A DNA stretch of 64,000 bases from Halomonas llamarensis (lineage in GTDB: Bacteria; Pseudomonadota; Gammaproteobacteria; Pseudomonadales; Halomonadaceae). A program made the position numbers and the translations under genes. Position 1 is the first letter of the stretch. Every line of letters starts with the position of its first letter. The DNA is taken from positions 21,529-85,528 of the forward strand of contig NZ_JAMJPJ010000015.1 of the NCBI RefSeq assembly GCF_023555005.1, in the 5' to 3' direction. The notes beneath the pieces are model-generated. The model did no database searches. It saw only the letters and a list, made by a program, of their open reading frames with translations, and was not told the DNA's origin. Shown here piece after piece: positions 54,104 to 63,792 of this stretch.

Positions 54104-57100
54104 TTAATCCACATGAATCTTAATCCGGTACAACACGCAATAAACCACCGGCAGCACTACCAGGGTTAACAAGGTGGCAACGCCAAGACCACCTATCAGC
54201 GCGACCGCCATGCTGGCGAAAAAGGCATCGCTAATCAGCGGAATCATCCCCAGCATGGTGGTCAGTGCAGCCATCGCGACCGGACGCACCCGGCTAACAG
54301 CTGCCTGCACCACGGCATGGTAGCGATCTTGATGCAGCGGCAACTGCACGTTGATTTCCTCCACCAGCACGATGGCATTTTTAATCACCATGCCGATCAG
54401 GCTCAGCGTTCCCAACAGCGCCATAAACGAGAAAGGTAAGCCGGTAAGCAGCAGCGCGCCCACTACACCGATAATCGTCAACGGCACAAGCGACCAGATG
54501 GCCAGCGGCTGGCGGAAGTTGTTAAACAGTACCACGGTGATAATAAACATCATCACCAACCCAAGCGGCAGCGATGAGAATAGCCCACTTTGCGCCTCGC
54601 CAGCGGTTTCATACTCGCCGCCCCACTCCAACCGATACCCCCGCGGTAAATCCAACGCATCCACTTCCGGACGAATATTGGCCAGTACGCTGGCCGCCGT
54701 TACGCCGCTTAACGGATGCGGTTCACCGTATACCGCCAACATGCGTTCGCGGTTGCGGCGCTTGATCATCGGGTCGGCCACCTGCGTCGTCATATCGCTG
54801 ATGACTTGGTCAGCAGTGATGTAGCGCCCTCGCTCCTGGCTCCATACGTTCAGCGAGCCAAGGTTATCCGCGTCGTGACGCTGCTCGGGGGCGGCCCGTG
54901 CCACTATGGGGATCAGCTCACTGCCATCCCGATAGACGCCCACTTGGCTGCCGCTGGTGCTCAAAGCAAGCGTGGCAGCCAAATCTTCACGGGTGACGCC
55001 CAACCGCCGCGCGGTATCTTCGGCAAAGACTGGCGTAATCACCTGCACGCGGTTGCGCCAGCTGGTGCGCACGCTGGTCATGTGCGGTATATCGCGGAAC
55101 ATGGCTTCAACGTTGTCACCGAGTTGGCGCAGCACCTCCGGGTCACTGCCATAAAAGCGCGCCTCCAGCTTGGCTTTGGGTGCGGGGCCGACTTCTAGTG
55201 GGGCAATTTTATAGTCGATATCGCTATGGTCACGCTTCAGCACCTTCTCCACCTCGGCCATACGTGCACGCTGGGTGGTTTTATCGTCGGTTTCGACAAT
55301 CAGCTGCGCATAGCTTGCGTAGCGGTCTTCGGGCGAATAAGTCAGGGTAAAGCGCTGCGCACCACCGCCCACGGTCGTCGTCAAATGGCGAACCCCCTCC
55401 ATCTGCATGACAGTGTCTTCCAGCTCGCTAACGCGGTGCTGAGTTTCGAGAATATCGCTGCCTTCCGGTGTGCGGTAATCAACAAAAAAGATCGGCGTGT
55501 TCGATGCTGGGAAAAAGGCATTTTTGACCGAGCCAAAGCCGACCACCGCGCTCGCTAGTATCACCACGACCAGCACCAGAGAGACCCAGCGCCAACGAAT
55601 ACCGGCAATAATCACGCGAGCAAAAGCGCGATACACAGTGCCTTTATAAGGGTCATCCTGCCCATCACCAGGGGCGACGTTGCGGAAAAACAGCTTAAAG
55701 TAGAAAGGTGTAAGCGTCAGCGCGGTAATCCAACTCAGCAGCAGCGAATAGAGCAGCACAAAAAACAGCGAGCCGATAAACTCGCCGGTGGTATCCGGCG
55801 ACAGGCCAATGGGCGCAAAGGCGGCAATCGCAATCAGCGTGGCCGCCAGCAACGGCCACGCGTTTTGGCGAATGACTTGGTGCGCTGAATCGCGAATCGT
55901 GTTGCCGCGTTTTAAGCCCACCAGCATGCCTTCGGTGACCACAATGGCGTTATCCACCAGCATACCGAGAGCGATAATCAGCGCGCCCAGCGAGATTTTC
56001 TCCAGCTGCAGGCCGTGGATACGCATCAGCATAAAGGTGCCGATGATGGTGATCAGCAGGATGAAGCCCATCAACAGGCCGCTGCGCCACCCCATGAACA
56101 GCATTAGCACCACAATCACGATGGCCACCGCCTGTATCAAGCTGAGCAAAAAGCCCGATACGGCCTCATCGACTACCTGGGGCTGGTCGTAAACCACGTT
56201 CAATTCCATGCCCAGCGGCGTACGAGCTTCTAACGCTTTTAGCCGTTCTTGCAACCGTTCGCCAACTTCGACGACGTTCACGCCGCTTTCAAAGGAGATG
56301 CCCAGCGAGATCGCTGGTCTGCCCATATCGCGGTAGAGCTGCTGGGGCTGCTCTGCCAGCTCACGACTCACATCGGCAATGTCGCTCAGACGCACTAACT
56401 CGCCACCGCCTTCGCTTACAATCAACGCGCGCAGATCATTAATATTCGCGGCACTGCCGGTGAGTGTAATACGAAAGCGGCGGCCATCCTGCTTGAGATG
56501 CCCTGAATCGGCCACTGCGTTTTGCGTGCCGAGTAGCTGCTGCAGGCGGGTAAGCGGAATATTCAGGGCACGCAAGCGTTCGCGGTCGACCTCAATATAA
56601 ATGCGTTCTGCATGTTCGCCGCTCAGCGATACCTTCTCAACCCCGTCTACTCGTGCCAGCTCGCGCTTGAGAAAATCCGCGTGGTCGGCCAGGTCGGGCA
56701 TTGGGTAGCCTTCCCCGGTCAGGTTGACCATGAAGCCAAACACATCGCCAAAATCGTCGTTAATGTGCGATTGACTAGCCCCAGGGGGGAGCGCTGCCTG
56801 AACATCCCCGACTTTACGGCGCAGCGAATCCCATAGCTGTTCCAGCTCTTCGTTTTGCACCGTGCTTTCCAGTTCCACGGTAATCTGCGAGAGGCCGTCG
56901 GTGCTCACCGAGCTGATCCGCTTGATCGACGACATATCCTGTATCGACTCTTCTAGCGTCGAGGTGACTTCCTGCTCCACCTCTTCCGGCGTCGCACCAG
57001 GGTACTGGGTGGTGATCAGCGCGTTACGAATAGTGAACTCGGGGAACTCCAACTGCCCCATGCCTAAAAATGCTAAAGCCCCGCCCGCGAGCAGCACCAC

Positions 57101-57148
57101 CGTCATTAAATAGCTGGCCGCACGATGACGTAAGAAGTAGTCAACCAT
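54104..57148 (-). CDS. RND efflux pump, inner-membrane permease
   Basis: 1014-residue proton-driven exporter with twelve helices and two large periplasmic loops. The relay region in helix 4 is IIALGMLVDNAIVVTEG, with one Asp where AcrB has two, as in TriC-like members. The N-terminal TQYPGATPEEVEQEVT and helix 10-12 features (GVVGALLLTGLPFSF, VNAIVLVEEIN-type KNAIVLVEEINVQ) are standard. It works with the adaptor encoded just upstream (1-nt gap). No outer-membrane channel gene is present. Substrates are unknown. Confidence 0.92.
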   Translation of the reverse strand: MVDYFLRHRAASYLMTVVLLAGGALAFLGMGQLEFPEFTIRNALITTQYPGATPEEVEQEVTSTLEESIQDMSSIKRISSVSTDGLSQITVELESTVQNEELEQLWDSLRRKVGDVQAALPPGASQSHINDDFGDVFGFMVNLTGEGYPMPDLADHADFLKRELARVDGVEKVSLSGEHAERIYIEVDRERLRALNIPLTRLQQLLGTQNAVADSGHLKQDGRRFRITLTGSAANINDLRALIVSEGGGELVRLSDIADVSRELAEQPQQLYRDMGRPAISLGISFESGVNVVEVGERLQERLKALEARTPLGMELNVVYDQPQVVDEAVSGFLLSLIQAVAIVIVVLMLFMGWRSGLLMGFILLITIIGTFMLMRIHGLQLEKISLGALIIALGMLVDNAIVVTEGMLVGLKRGNTIRDSAHQVIRQNAWPLLAATLIAIAAFAPIGLSPDTTGEFIGSLFFVLLYSLLLSWITALTLTPFYFKLFFRNVAPGDGQDDPYKGTVYRAFARVIIAGIRWRWVSLVLVVVILASAVVGFGSVKNAFFPASNTPIFFVDYRTPEGSDILETQHRVSELEDTVMQMEGVRHLTTTVGGGAQRFTLTYSPEDRYASYAQLIVETDDKTTQRARMAEVEKVLKRDHSDIDYKIAPLEVGPAPKAKLEARFYGSDPEVLRQLGDNVEAMFRDIPHMTSVRTSWRNRVQVITPVFAEDTARRLGVTREDLAATLALSTSGSQVGVYRDGSELIPIVARAAPEQRHDADNLGSLNVWSQERGRYITADQVISDMTTQVADPMIKRRNRERMLAVYGEPHPLSGVTAASVLANIRPEVDALDLPRGYRLEWGGEYETAGEAQSGLFSSLPLGLVMMFIITVVLFNNFRQPLAIWSLVPLTIIGVVGALLLTGLPFSFMALLGTLSLIGMVIKNAIVLVEEINVQLPLHQDRYHAVVQAAVSRVRPVAMAALTTMLGMIPLISDAFFASMAVALIGGLGVATLLTLVVLPVVYCVLYRIKIHVD

Positions 57149-57149
57149 G

Positions 57150-58244
57150 TTAAAGCCCCCGCTCTTTTACCCACGGAGTGACTTGTATATCTGTGGTTAG
57201 ACGGTGAGCCCCGACGGCCACAATACGGTCTCCTGCTGACAGACCACCGCTGACTTGCAGCCCGTTTGAGGTTAGCGGCCCCACGTCTACTGGCACTGCT
57301 TCGAGGCGGCCTTGATCGTTATAGCGCCATACCCGGGCCTGATCTGGGTCATCGCCGGCATAACTCACCGCCTCTGCCGGAAAATACCATGTTGGCTGAG
57401 TCGCATCGGCTTGCAACGCAGTCAAATCCAGACGCACATTGGCGCTCATACCATCGAGTAGCGTGATGTCATCGGGTTGGGGAAGCGTCAGCGTGATCTC
57501 ATAGGCCAGGCTCTGCGCGCTGGCTTGGGTGGTGTAAGACGCAAGCTGAGCAAGGTAGGGAGTGTCGCTTCTACCAAAACGCACTTCAAACGCTAAGGCA
57601 TCGCCGACTGGCTTGCCGTTGCTGCGCGGCATGCGTTGAATGATTTGCTCAGGCAGGTGAAACACCACGTCCAGCTGCCCCGGTTGCTGAATGACCGCAA
57701 CGGTTTGCTGGACTTGGACAATCTGGCGATTATCCACCGGCACCTGGGCGATCACCCCATCGTAGGGCGCTCGCAGCTGTGTATGGGTAACCTGTTCTTG
57801 GGCTTGCTCAAACGTGGCGCGGGCAGCCCGCCACTCACTTTCTGCCTCATCAAACTGGGCTTGGCTCACCGCCCCGCGATCCAGGGTATAGCGCATGCGC
57901 TCTAACATCGCCTTGGCTAACGCTAAGCGTGAACGGGCGCTATCAAGCTCGCTTTGCACGTTGCGATCATCAATACGCGCAATCACCTCACCTTCGCTTA
58001 CGCGTTGGCCGGGGCTTACGTTGAGCTCGAGCAATTCACCCGCCATGCGAAACGACAAATTGCTGCGCGTGGTGGCTTCCACCCGCGCTGGGAACTGCCG
58101 CAGCGCCGATGCATTCGGCGCGTCTAACGTCATCAATTTGACCGGCCGTACCGAAGACTCGGGCGCTTCAGAAGGTTGCTCACAGCCAACGAGCCATGAC
58201 AAGGCAATAAGGCCCAGCAGCAAACGAATAAAGGTAGCGGGCAC
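57150..58244 (-). CDS. RND efflux periplasmic adaptor (membrane fusion lipoprotein)
   Basis: 364 residues from a GTG at 58244 that has AAGGAG at ideal spacing; ATGs at 58271 and 58283 lack this. The short signal peptide ends in the lipobox LVGC. The adaptor order is seen: lipoyl half-motif (ATTRSNLSFRMAGELLELNVSPGQRVSEGEVIARID), a coiled-coil hairpin (about 95-150), the second lipoyl half (LRAPYDGVIAQVPVDNRQIV) and beta barrel. It links the RND permease to an outer-membrane channel. Confidence 0.9.
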   Translation of the reverse strand: MPATFIRLLLGLIALSWLVGCEQPSEAPESSVRPVKLMTLDAPNASALRQFPARVEATTRSNLSFRMAGELLELNVSPGQRVSEGEVIARIDDRNVQSELDSARSRLALAKAMLERMRYTLDRGAVSQAQFDEAESEWRAARATFEQAQEQVTHTQLRAPYDGVIAQVPVDNRQIVQVQQTVAVIQQPGQLDVVFHLPEQIIQRMPRSNGKPVGDALAFEVRFGRSDTPYLAQLASYTTQASAQSLAYEITLTLPQPDDITLLDGMSANVRLDLTALQADATQPTWYFPAEAVSYAGDDPDQARVWRYNDQGRLEAVPVDVGPLTSNGLQVSGGLSAGDRIVAVGAHRLTTDIQVTPWVKERGL

Positions 58245-58320
58245 GAGGAGCTCCTTACGGGGATTCAACATTGCATCAAACAATGCTCAAGCGCATTGAG
58301 TTGAAATGAGTCGACCTAAA

Positions 58321-58350
58321 TTTCACTGACATTCATGTATGTCAGTGAAA
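58321..58350. promoter_or_regulatory. TetR operator with perfect 12-bp inverted repeat
   Basis: TTTCACTGACAT (58321-58332) and its exact complement (58339-58350) flank a 6-bp centre. The site lies between the divergent adaptor and tetR genes and touches a TATACT -10-like box at 58354-58359, so binding would block both promoters. Confidence 0.85.
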
Positions 58351-58428
58351 GTGTATACTAATCACCCAGGGGCGACTTTGCCAGCCATCAATGCCAGAAT
58401 CCGTATAATTTCAAGGTAAGGAAGCGCT

Positions 58429-59052
58429 ATGTCTCGTCGTAAGGCCGATGCCGAACGCACCCGTGAAACGATACTCGACGCCGCAGAAACCACCTTCCTC
58501 GCCCAGGGCGTTTCACGCACCACGTTAGCGCATATTGCCCAGGCAGCCGGGGTTACCCGCGGCGCGATCTATTGGCACTTTGAAGACAAAGCTGCCTTAT
58601 TCGACGCGCTGCTTGAACGGGTTAGACTGCCGCTGGATGAGATTGTCGATGACACGACGCTTCGCCTCGGCACAACGCCAATCGACTGCTTGCGCGAGAT
58701 AGCACAGCGTTCGCTGGCAGGCATCTGCCACGACCTGCCCCTTCAGCGAGCCGCCACCATCGTGCTGCACCGCTGCGAAAAACTCGAAGACGACCACCCA
58801 CGAATCTGCATGATCACACGGCTTTCTGAGCACGCCGAAGTCCGGGTAGAACAGCTATTCAAACAGGTCCAGCTCGCCGGTAACTTGCGCACCGACCTCA
58901 CCCCTACCAGCGCTCGCCGTCAGTTTCATGGTTTTTTGATTGGCGTTTGCTTTGATTGGCTACAGGACCCCCAACAATATTCATTAGCAGATGAATACAA
59001 CGGCATTATCGAAACGCTAATGCGCGGTTTGTTGGTGGAGAACACGCCCTGA
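58429..59052 (+). CDS. TetR-family repressor of the RND pump (AcrR/TtgR-like)
   Basis: 207 residues. The N-terminal TetR helix-turn-helix reads RETILDAAETTFLAQGVSRTTL followed by IAQAAGVTRGAIYWHFEDKAALFDALLE. The C-terminal ligand domain (about 85-200) resembles AcrR/TtgR, whose members bind diverse hydrophobic drugs. AAGGTAAGGAAG lies upstream. It is divergent from the RND operon with a perfect operator between. Confidence 0.9.
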   Translation: MSRRKADAERTRETILDAAETTFLAQGVSRTTLAHIAQAAGVTRGAIYWHFEDKAALFDALLERVRLPLDEIVDDTTLRLGTTPIDCLREIAQRSLAGICHDLPLQRAATIVLHRCEKLEDDHPRICMITRLSEHAEVRVEQLFKQVQLAGNLRTDLTPTSARRQFHGFLIGVCFDWLQDPQQYSLADEYNGIIETLMRGLLVENTP

Positions 59053-59465
59053 CGACCCAGGGATTAACGGGCCTAGTTTCTACCTCCACCGAGTTACTGC
59101 GCGTTAAGCACGCTACGCTTAGTGGTAGCCTTCCATCAACCGCTAAGCAAGATGAATCGTTCCACGCTTTTGACGAAGGTTTTACCCGCTGCTGATCACC
59201 CAATAGCGCCATGCGCCTAAGCCCCAAACGATTTGCCGAGCTCATCAACGCCGAGCGGGTGAATGTGTGTAAGTTGAAGAAGAGTATCGATTAAATGCTC
59301 TCATACGTTGATGAAGGCTGGAATAGTTTAGGCCCGCTTCGGTAGCCTGACCAATTGGTCTCCCTGTATATTCTCTGGGTGCCTTCCCGTAGTAGTGTAG
59401 TGTTCTTTATATACTAATCTTTAAACCGAACAGCAAGGGAACACTGCGTTCCCGATGGGGTTAAT
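59053..59465. other. 413-bp gap before the phosphatidylcholine synthase gene
   Basis: No gene I can support. Two short plus-strand frames (ending about 59196, and MRLSPKRFAEL from 59210 to 59295) look protein-like but match nothing I know and may be remnants. A 6-bp hairpin GGGAAC/GTTCCC (59437-59453) lies in the probable leader of pcs, close to its ribosome site. Confidence 0.3.
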
Positions 59466-60188
59466 GTGGCTCAACCACTCTCTTCGCATACAGGATCCAC
59501 CGCTTCACTATATAAGGCATGGGGCGTACACGTCTTTACCGCCAGCGGGGTATTGCTCGGCACGATGGCGATGCTTTCACTGATCGACAATAATCCAGTC
59601 GCCTGCTTGCTCTGGCTAGGTGCCACGATGTTGGTCGATGGTTTTGATGGCACGCTGGCGCGCAAGTATGAAGTAAAGACCATCCTGCCTCATTTTGATG
59701 GCTCAACACTCGATATGGTCATCGATTACCTTACCTGGGCCTTTATACCCGCCCTTTTCATCTACTTCTTTATTGAGTTGCCGCCCAATTTTGAGCTGCT
59801 GTCAGTGTTCATCATTCTGCTGTCATCCATGTTCTGCTTTTGCAACGTTAATATGAAAAGCCAAGATAATTTCTTTGTTGGCTTTCCTGCCGCGTGGAAC
59901 ATCGCCGCGATATATTTCTATATTCTCGATTTTCCGCCTTTAATCACGTTTGCCTCTATTGCCTTTCTAGCCATTCTCACTGTGACACGGATGAAATTTC
60001 TTCACCCATTTCGGGTGCGCTTGTTCATGCCGCTCAATATCGTCGTCACTCTAGTATGGTTTGTATGCGCCACCTCGTTGGTGCTCTCCACTCCCGAGCA
60101 CGCCGCCTGGGCACTATGGGGGTGGGGCATTGCCTCCGTTTACTTCGTTGGTATTTGCCTATGGCGTACTGCCCGAGAAGCGTTTTAA
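59466..60188 (+). CDS. pcs: Phosphatidylcholine synthase (CDP-alcohol phosphatidyltransferase)
   Basis: 240-residue membrane enzyme with about eight helices. The CDP-alcohol motif is DGFDGTLAR, then P-x2-DGSTLDMVIDY, and the spacing with a DGSTLD block fits Pcs, which condenses choline with CDP-diacylglycerol to make phosphatidylcholine. The start is GTG at 59466 after GATGGGG. It stands alone. Halophiles take up choline as an osmoprotectant precursor, so substrate supply is plausible. Confidence 0.85.
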   Translation: MAQPLSSHTGSTASLYKAWGVHVFTASGVLLGTMAMLSLIDNNPVACLLWLGATMLVDGFDGTLARKYEVKTILPHFDGSTLDMVIDYLTWAFIPALFIYFFIELPPNFELLSVFIILLSSMFCFCNVNMKSQDNFFVGFPAAWNIAAIYFYILDFPPLITFASIAFLAILTVTRMKFLHPFRVRLFMPLNIVVTLVWFVCATSLVLSTPEHAAWALWGWGIASVYFVGICLWRTAREAF

Positions 60189-60269
60189 TTTGGCTGTAGC
60201 CGATGAGGCTCACTTCCGGACCACTTCATGCTCCTGCGCTTCCTCTACTTTCTCGATGGCAAGCTCACC

Positions 60270-60931
60270 ATGCCTATTGGGTTGGTGACGTAGCCATACA
60301 GGTTCGTGCCGCCGATGGGGTCTTGGCTGATGTATCTACCCTGTTCGCGGTCGTAGTAGCGGTGGTAGTACAGCCCGCTTTCGTCGGGGTCGGCTAGCCA
60401 GCGGGGCTTGCCGCTGGGGGTAAGCAGTTGCAGCGGCGTGCCCAGGGCGTCGGTGATATAGGTGCTGAGCTGGGTGGTGGCTTCGCGGCCGTGTTGGCCT
60501 TGGGATTCGTCGATACGCAGCATGGGCACGAAGCTGCCGGGTTGGCGCCGTCGTAGCCGAGGGTTAGGCGTTCACCGCTGGGGTGTTCGCGGTGGGCGTA
60601 GTCGTCGTGCTGGCTGCCGATCAAGCGTCCGGCGGCATCAAAACGGTAGGCGATGACTTTTTCCGCTGGATCGCCTTCCAGGCTGCGGAAGCTCATTCGG
60701 CCCAGGGCGTCGTTTTGGTAGCTTTGTTGGCTGGTGGTGTTCGGGCTGCGTAGGGTGAGGTGATCCAACTGGCCGAGGTTGGTGTACCCACACTTCAGCA
60801 CCAGCGGCTGATTGTGCGCATTGGCGCGGGTGCTCAGGCGGCGCTGGGTTTCCCGGTGCAGGGCATCGGGTTCCAGGGCGATTTCCAGATCCAGGCCGGG
60901 GGCACTCATGCCGTGCAGGTGGCCGCTGCCG
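60270..60931 (-). pseudogene. Decayed partial copy of the Rhs core 3' region
   Basis: This stretch repeats parts of the nearby rhs gene nearly word for word (SGHLHGMSAPGLDLEIALEPDALH, RSLEGDPAEKVIAYRFDAAG, then TDALGTPLQLLTPSG and GRYISQDPIGGTNLYGYVTNP) but in at least two frames. Compared with the rhs copy it has a large internal deletion around the DYAHR/HPSGERLTLGY junction. It stops before the DPLGL border, so it has no toxin tip. It is a remnant, probably of a displaced Rhs C-terminal module. Confidence 0.85.
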
Positions 60932-60985
60932 ACGATATGTCTAAGTTTAATCTGAGACATGATAAAGGCGCTTATTGTCACACTG

Positions 60986-61020
60986 CCGCCAAGGGAAGCA
61001 GCACGTGCCTTCCTTGGCGG
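60986..61020. terminator. Hairpin after the putative immunity gene
   Basis: CCGCCAAGGGAAG and CTTCCTTGGCGG pair over about 12 bp with one bulge and a CAGCACGTGC loop. It lies some 45 bp beyond the immunity stop on the minus strand; no clear U-run follows. Confidence 0.5.
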
Positions 61021-61066
61021 GTAGCGAATCAAGTTGAGCCACGACAATTAATACTAATAGGCAAAA

Positions 61067-61342
61067 TTAATGTCGCTTATTCTTTTTTTTCTGATCTTTT
61101 TTACGCTGTAGTTCATTCAACCCATCACCAGCTCTATCTATAAGTACGATAAATGTAGTTACTACAGCAAAAATTGCTGAGATACGGCTAATATTTTCTA
61201 TACTGCTCCACAACATACCGGTTATAAATCTATCTAATCCAAAATGGCCAAAGTGTGCCAGCACGAGTAATCCACCACTAGCAAAACAAACCACAAAGGC
61301 CCATATTCGGACTTTATTAACCACCTTAATTGCACTATTCAT
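61067..61342 (-). CDS. Putative Rhs immunity protein, two-helix membrane protein
   Basis: 91 residues from ATG 61342, which overlaps the rhs stop by 8 bp and has GGAGGAGAG at good spacing, so it is coupled to rhs. Two hydrophobic segments (about 11-31 and 47-67) and a very basic tail (RKKDQKKKNKRH) predict an inner-membrane protein with a cytoplasmic C-terminus. Position directly after an Rhs toxin tip is the standard place of the cognate immunity gene. I recognise no family. A membrane immunity protein hints that the toxin acts at the membrane. Confidence 0.65.
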   Translation of the reverse strand: MNSAIKVVNKVRIWAFVVCFASGGLLVLAHFGHFGLDRFITGMLWSSIENISRISAIFAVVTTFIVLIDRAGDGLNELQRKKDQKKKNKRH

Positions 61343-63500
61343 CTGACTCTCCTCCCAAGATGGTTGTAGTAGTTTTACAATGCTGAACTCCGCCTGCCAT
61401 GCCATAACTTGGTCCAAGCCAACCGCTTGCTCCTGCAATAGAGCTGCCTCCAACGTCGATAGATCCCCCACCTCCTTTGATAACTCCCGCACGTACGAAG
61501 GGCCCCCAAGTTTCTGAAACCCCGTTTTCAAGGGGGGCCGAACTCACTCCAATGTTTCCCCCAACGCCTGCCCCCCTAAACAGCCCCAAACCATACTGCT
61601 GGCACTCAGTTACAACCCATGCGGTATTTCCTTCCGAACTGAACTTCAATCCAGTTGATACGGTTTGTCCAAACACACCACTGAAAGCTTCTGCTGCAGC
61701 ATTTGGCTCTACAGTCGTAACAAGGCCTTCCGCCTGTCTTCTCACCGTATTCGACTGGCTGTAAGGCCCTCCGCCTAGTCCATAGGGGGCACGTCTACCA
61801 AACAGCCCCAGCGGATCCACCATCCCCGTCGGGTTCGTCACATACCCATACAAGTTCGTACCGCCATTAAGACCAATCGGATCCTGGTTGATATACCGAC
61901 CCTGCTGCGGGTCATAGTACCGGTGGCGGTTGTAGTAAAGCCCGCTCTCTTCATCGTGCCATTGCCCCTGGAACCGGATCGGCTGGGTGAGGTTGCGTAC
62001 GGCACGTTGGTTTTTGACCGCTGCCCAGTCGTCGGGTTCGGCGAGCCAGCGGGGTTGGCCGCTGGGGGTGACCAGTTGCATCGGGGTGCCGAGAGCGTCG
62101 GTGATATAGGCGCTGACTAGCTGGCCCTGTTGGGTATCATCGATGCGCAGCATGGGCACAAAACTACCCGGCTCATACACCACGGTAGTGCGCTGGTCGT
62201 CCGTTTCTTCGCGCACGATGCGGTCGCCGTCCCAGCCGTAGTGGGTGGTGGCGGTGGCGCCATTGGGGTGGCGTACGGTTTTGCTGATGCGCCTTCCCAG
62301 GCCATCGTAGCGGTAGGTGGCGTCGCGGGTCGCCCCCAGCTCGCTGGCGTGGATCAGGTGCACTAGGCGATTCGCGCCGTCGTAGCCCAGGGTTAAGCGT
62401 TCGCCGTTGGGCTGTTGGCGTTCGGTCAGATTGCCTGCGCCGTCATAGCGGTAGCGCGCCCCGTTGAGTTGAGTGAGGCGGTTGTCCGTCAGTCCTTGCT
62501 GCTTGTCGACACCCTGCTCTAACCGATTACCGGCCGCGTCCACGCTGTAACGGTGGGCGTAGTCGCCGTGCTGGCTGCCGATCAAGCGTCCGGCAGCATC
62601 AAAACGGTAGGCGATGACTTTTTCCGCTGGATCGCCTTCCAGGCTGCGGAAGCGCATCCGCCCCAGGGCGTCGTATTGATAGCGCTGCTGGCGGGTGGTG
62701 TTCGGGCTGCGCAGGGTGAGGTGATCCAGCTGGCCCAGCTCTGTGTAACCCCGTTTCAACATTAATGGCTGGTTATGCGCATTGGCGCGGGTGCTCAGGC
62801 GGCGCTGGGTTTCCCGGTGCAGGGCATCGGGTTCCAGGGCGATTTCCAGATCCAGGCCGGGGGCACTCATGCCGTGCAGGTGGCCGCTGCCGTAGGTGTG
62901 CCAATTAAGCGCCGGGAGGTCGCCGAACTGGCTGGCCTCTGGCGCGCCGGTGGCGGTGAGGGTGTGCTGGTGGTGCCACTGCCAGCCGCTCTCACCTGCT
63001 AGGCCCGCATGTTGCTGCTGTTCGCCGATTAACCGCTGGGCGTGGTCGTAGCTAAAGGTCACCTCGCCATGATCGTTGGTGACGCTAATGAGTTGCCCAT
63101 TGCTGCCCCACTGATAATGTTCACTGCTGGCCGGGGCGTGTTCCGTAGCGGGCAGATGTCGGGCGGTGAGGCGAGCGGCTTCGTCATAGTCGTACCGGGT
63201 CACCAGCGGCTGGCCGTCGGGGCCGGGGCGGTTGGCTTCGATACGTTCGATCAGTCGTCCGGCGTCATCGTAGCGGTACTGCTGCTCGCGGCCATCGGGG
63301 CCGGTCTCGCTGGCGAGGCGATCCATGTCGTCATAGGTAAAGCGATACACGGCGCCGTTGCCCAGCGTGAGTTCGCTGAGACGGCCAATGTCATCGTACG
63401 CGGTAAACTGTTGGCTGCCGTCGGCCTCGATGCGCTGCACCGGGCGGCCGTGGTCGTCATAGAAGACCTGCTGCCGAAACCCTTGCGGGCCTTCCAGTTC
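61335..63500 (-). pseudogene. rhs gene 3' part, cut by IS66, with unrecognised C-terminal toxin tip
   Basis: About 720 codons of an Rhs/YD-repeat protein. Repeats such as YDDIGRL, YRYDDAGRL, YDGLGRR and YDALGRM run through it. The core ends with the DPIGL-x16-DPLGL border (DPLGL at 61803-61817), where Rhs proteins are autocleaved. The 155-residue tip after it is glycine-rich (GLGGGPYSQSN, GAGVGGNIGV, GGGGSIDVGG) and matches no toxin family I know. The frame stays open, without a start, up to 63500, where IS66 sequence begins. The GTG at 63440 is not a credible start. The 5' half must lie beyond the IS. Confidence 0.85.
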
Positions 63501-63579
63501 GTAAGCGCGCCACTAACCACATCTTCTCAACCTGAGTTTTGCTGATCACACTGAGGCATTCTTTATCCAGGAGATCCTC

Positions 63580-63792
63580 ATGAACCACGAACTCAATGCC
63601 ATGCAGGCTTTCTGGCTCGGCCATCTCTATCACGCATCCGTCACCCAGAGGCCGCTAAGCCAGTATGCTGCGCAACAAGGGCTAACCTTAGCCGATTTAT
63701 TGCGTTGGGAAAAACGCTTGAACGTACGCGGCCTGCCGGTACCACCACGCCACCGTCCCGCTCGATTTGTCCAAGTGGCGGTGGCGCCGTGA
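63580..63792 (+). CDS. IS66 accessory protein TnpA (short form)
   Basis: 70 residues with the N-terminal helix-turn-helix-like pattern ASVTQRPLSQYAAQQGLTLADLLRWEKRL, typical of the first IS66 ORF. AGGAGATCCTC precedes the ATG. Its stop overlaps the GTG start of tnpB. It is needed for transposition, but its exact role is unclear. Confidence 0.75.
   Translation: MNHELNAMQAFWLGHLYHASVTQRPLSQYAAQQGLTLADLLRWEKRLNVRGLPVPPRHRPARFVQVAVAP

Noticed and set aside
59006..59248. 80-codon minus-strand ORF after tetR
   Set aside because: No start signal and no recognisable sequence; it overlaps the end of tetR.
61342..61531. Longer 154-codon reading of the immunity gene
   Set aside because: The extra N-terminus is an out-of-frame reading of the rhs tip; ATG 61342 has the clear ribosome site.
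61335..63440. Intact 701-codon rhs gene starting at 63440
   Set aside because: The frame continues upstream with Rhs-like codons to the IS66 border, so the GTG is internal and the gene is cut.
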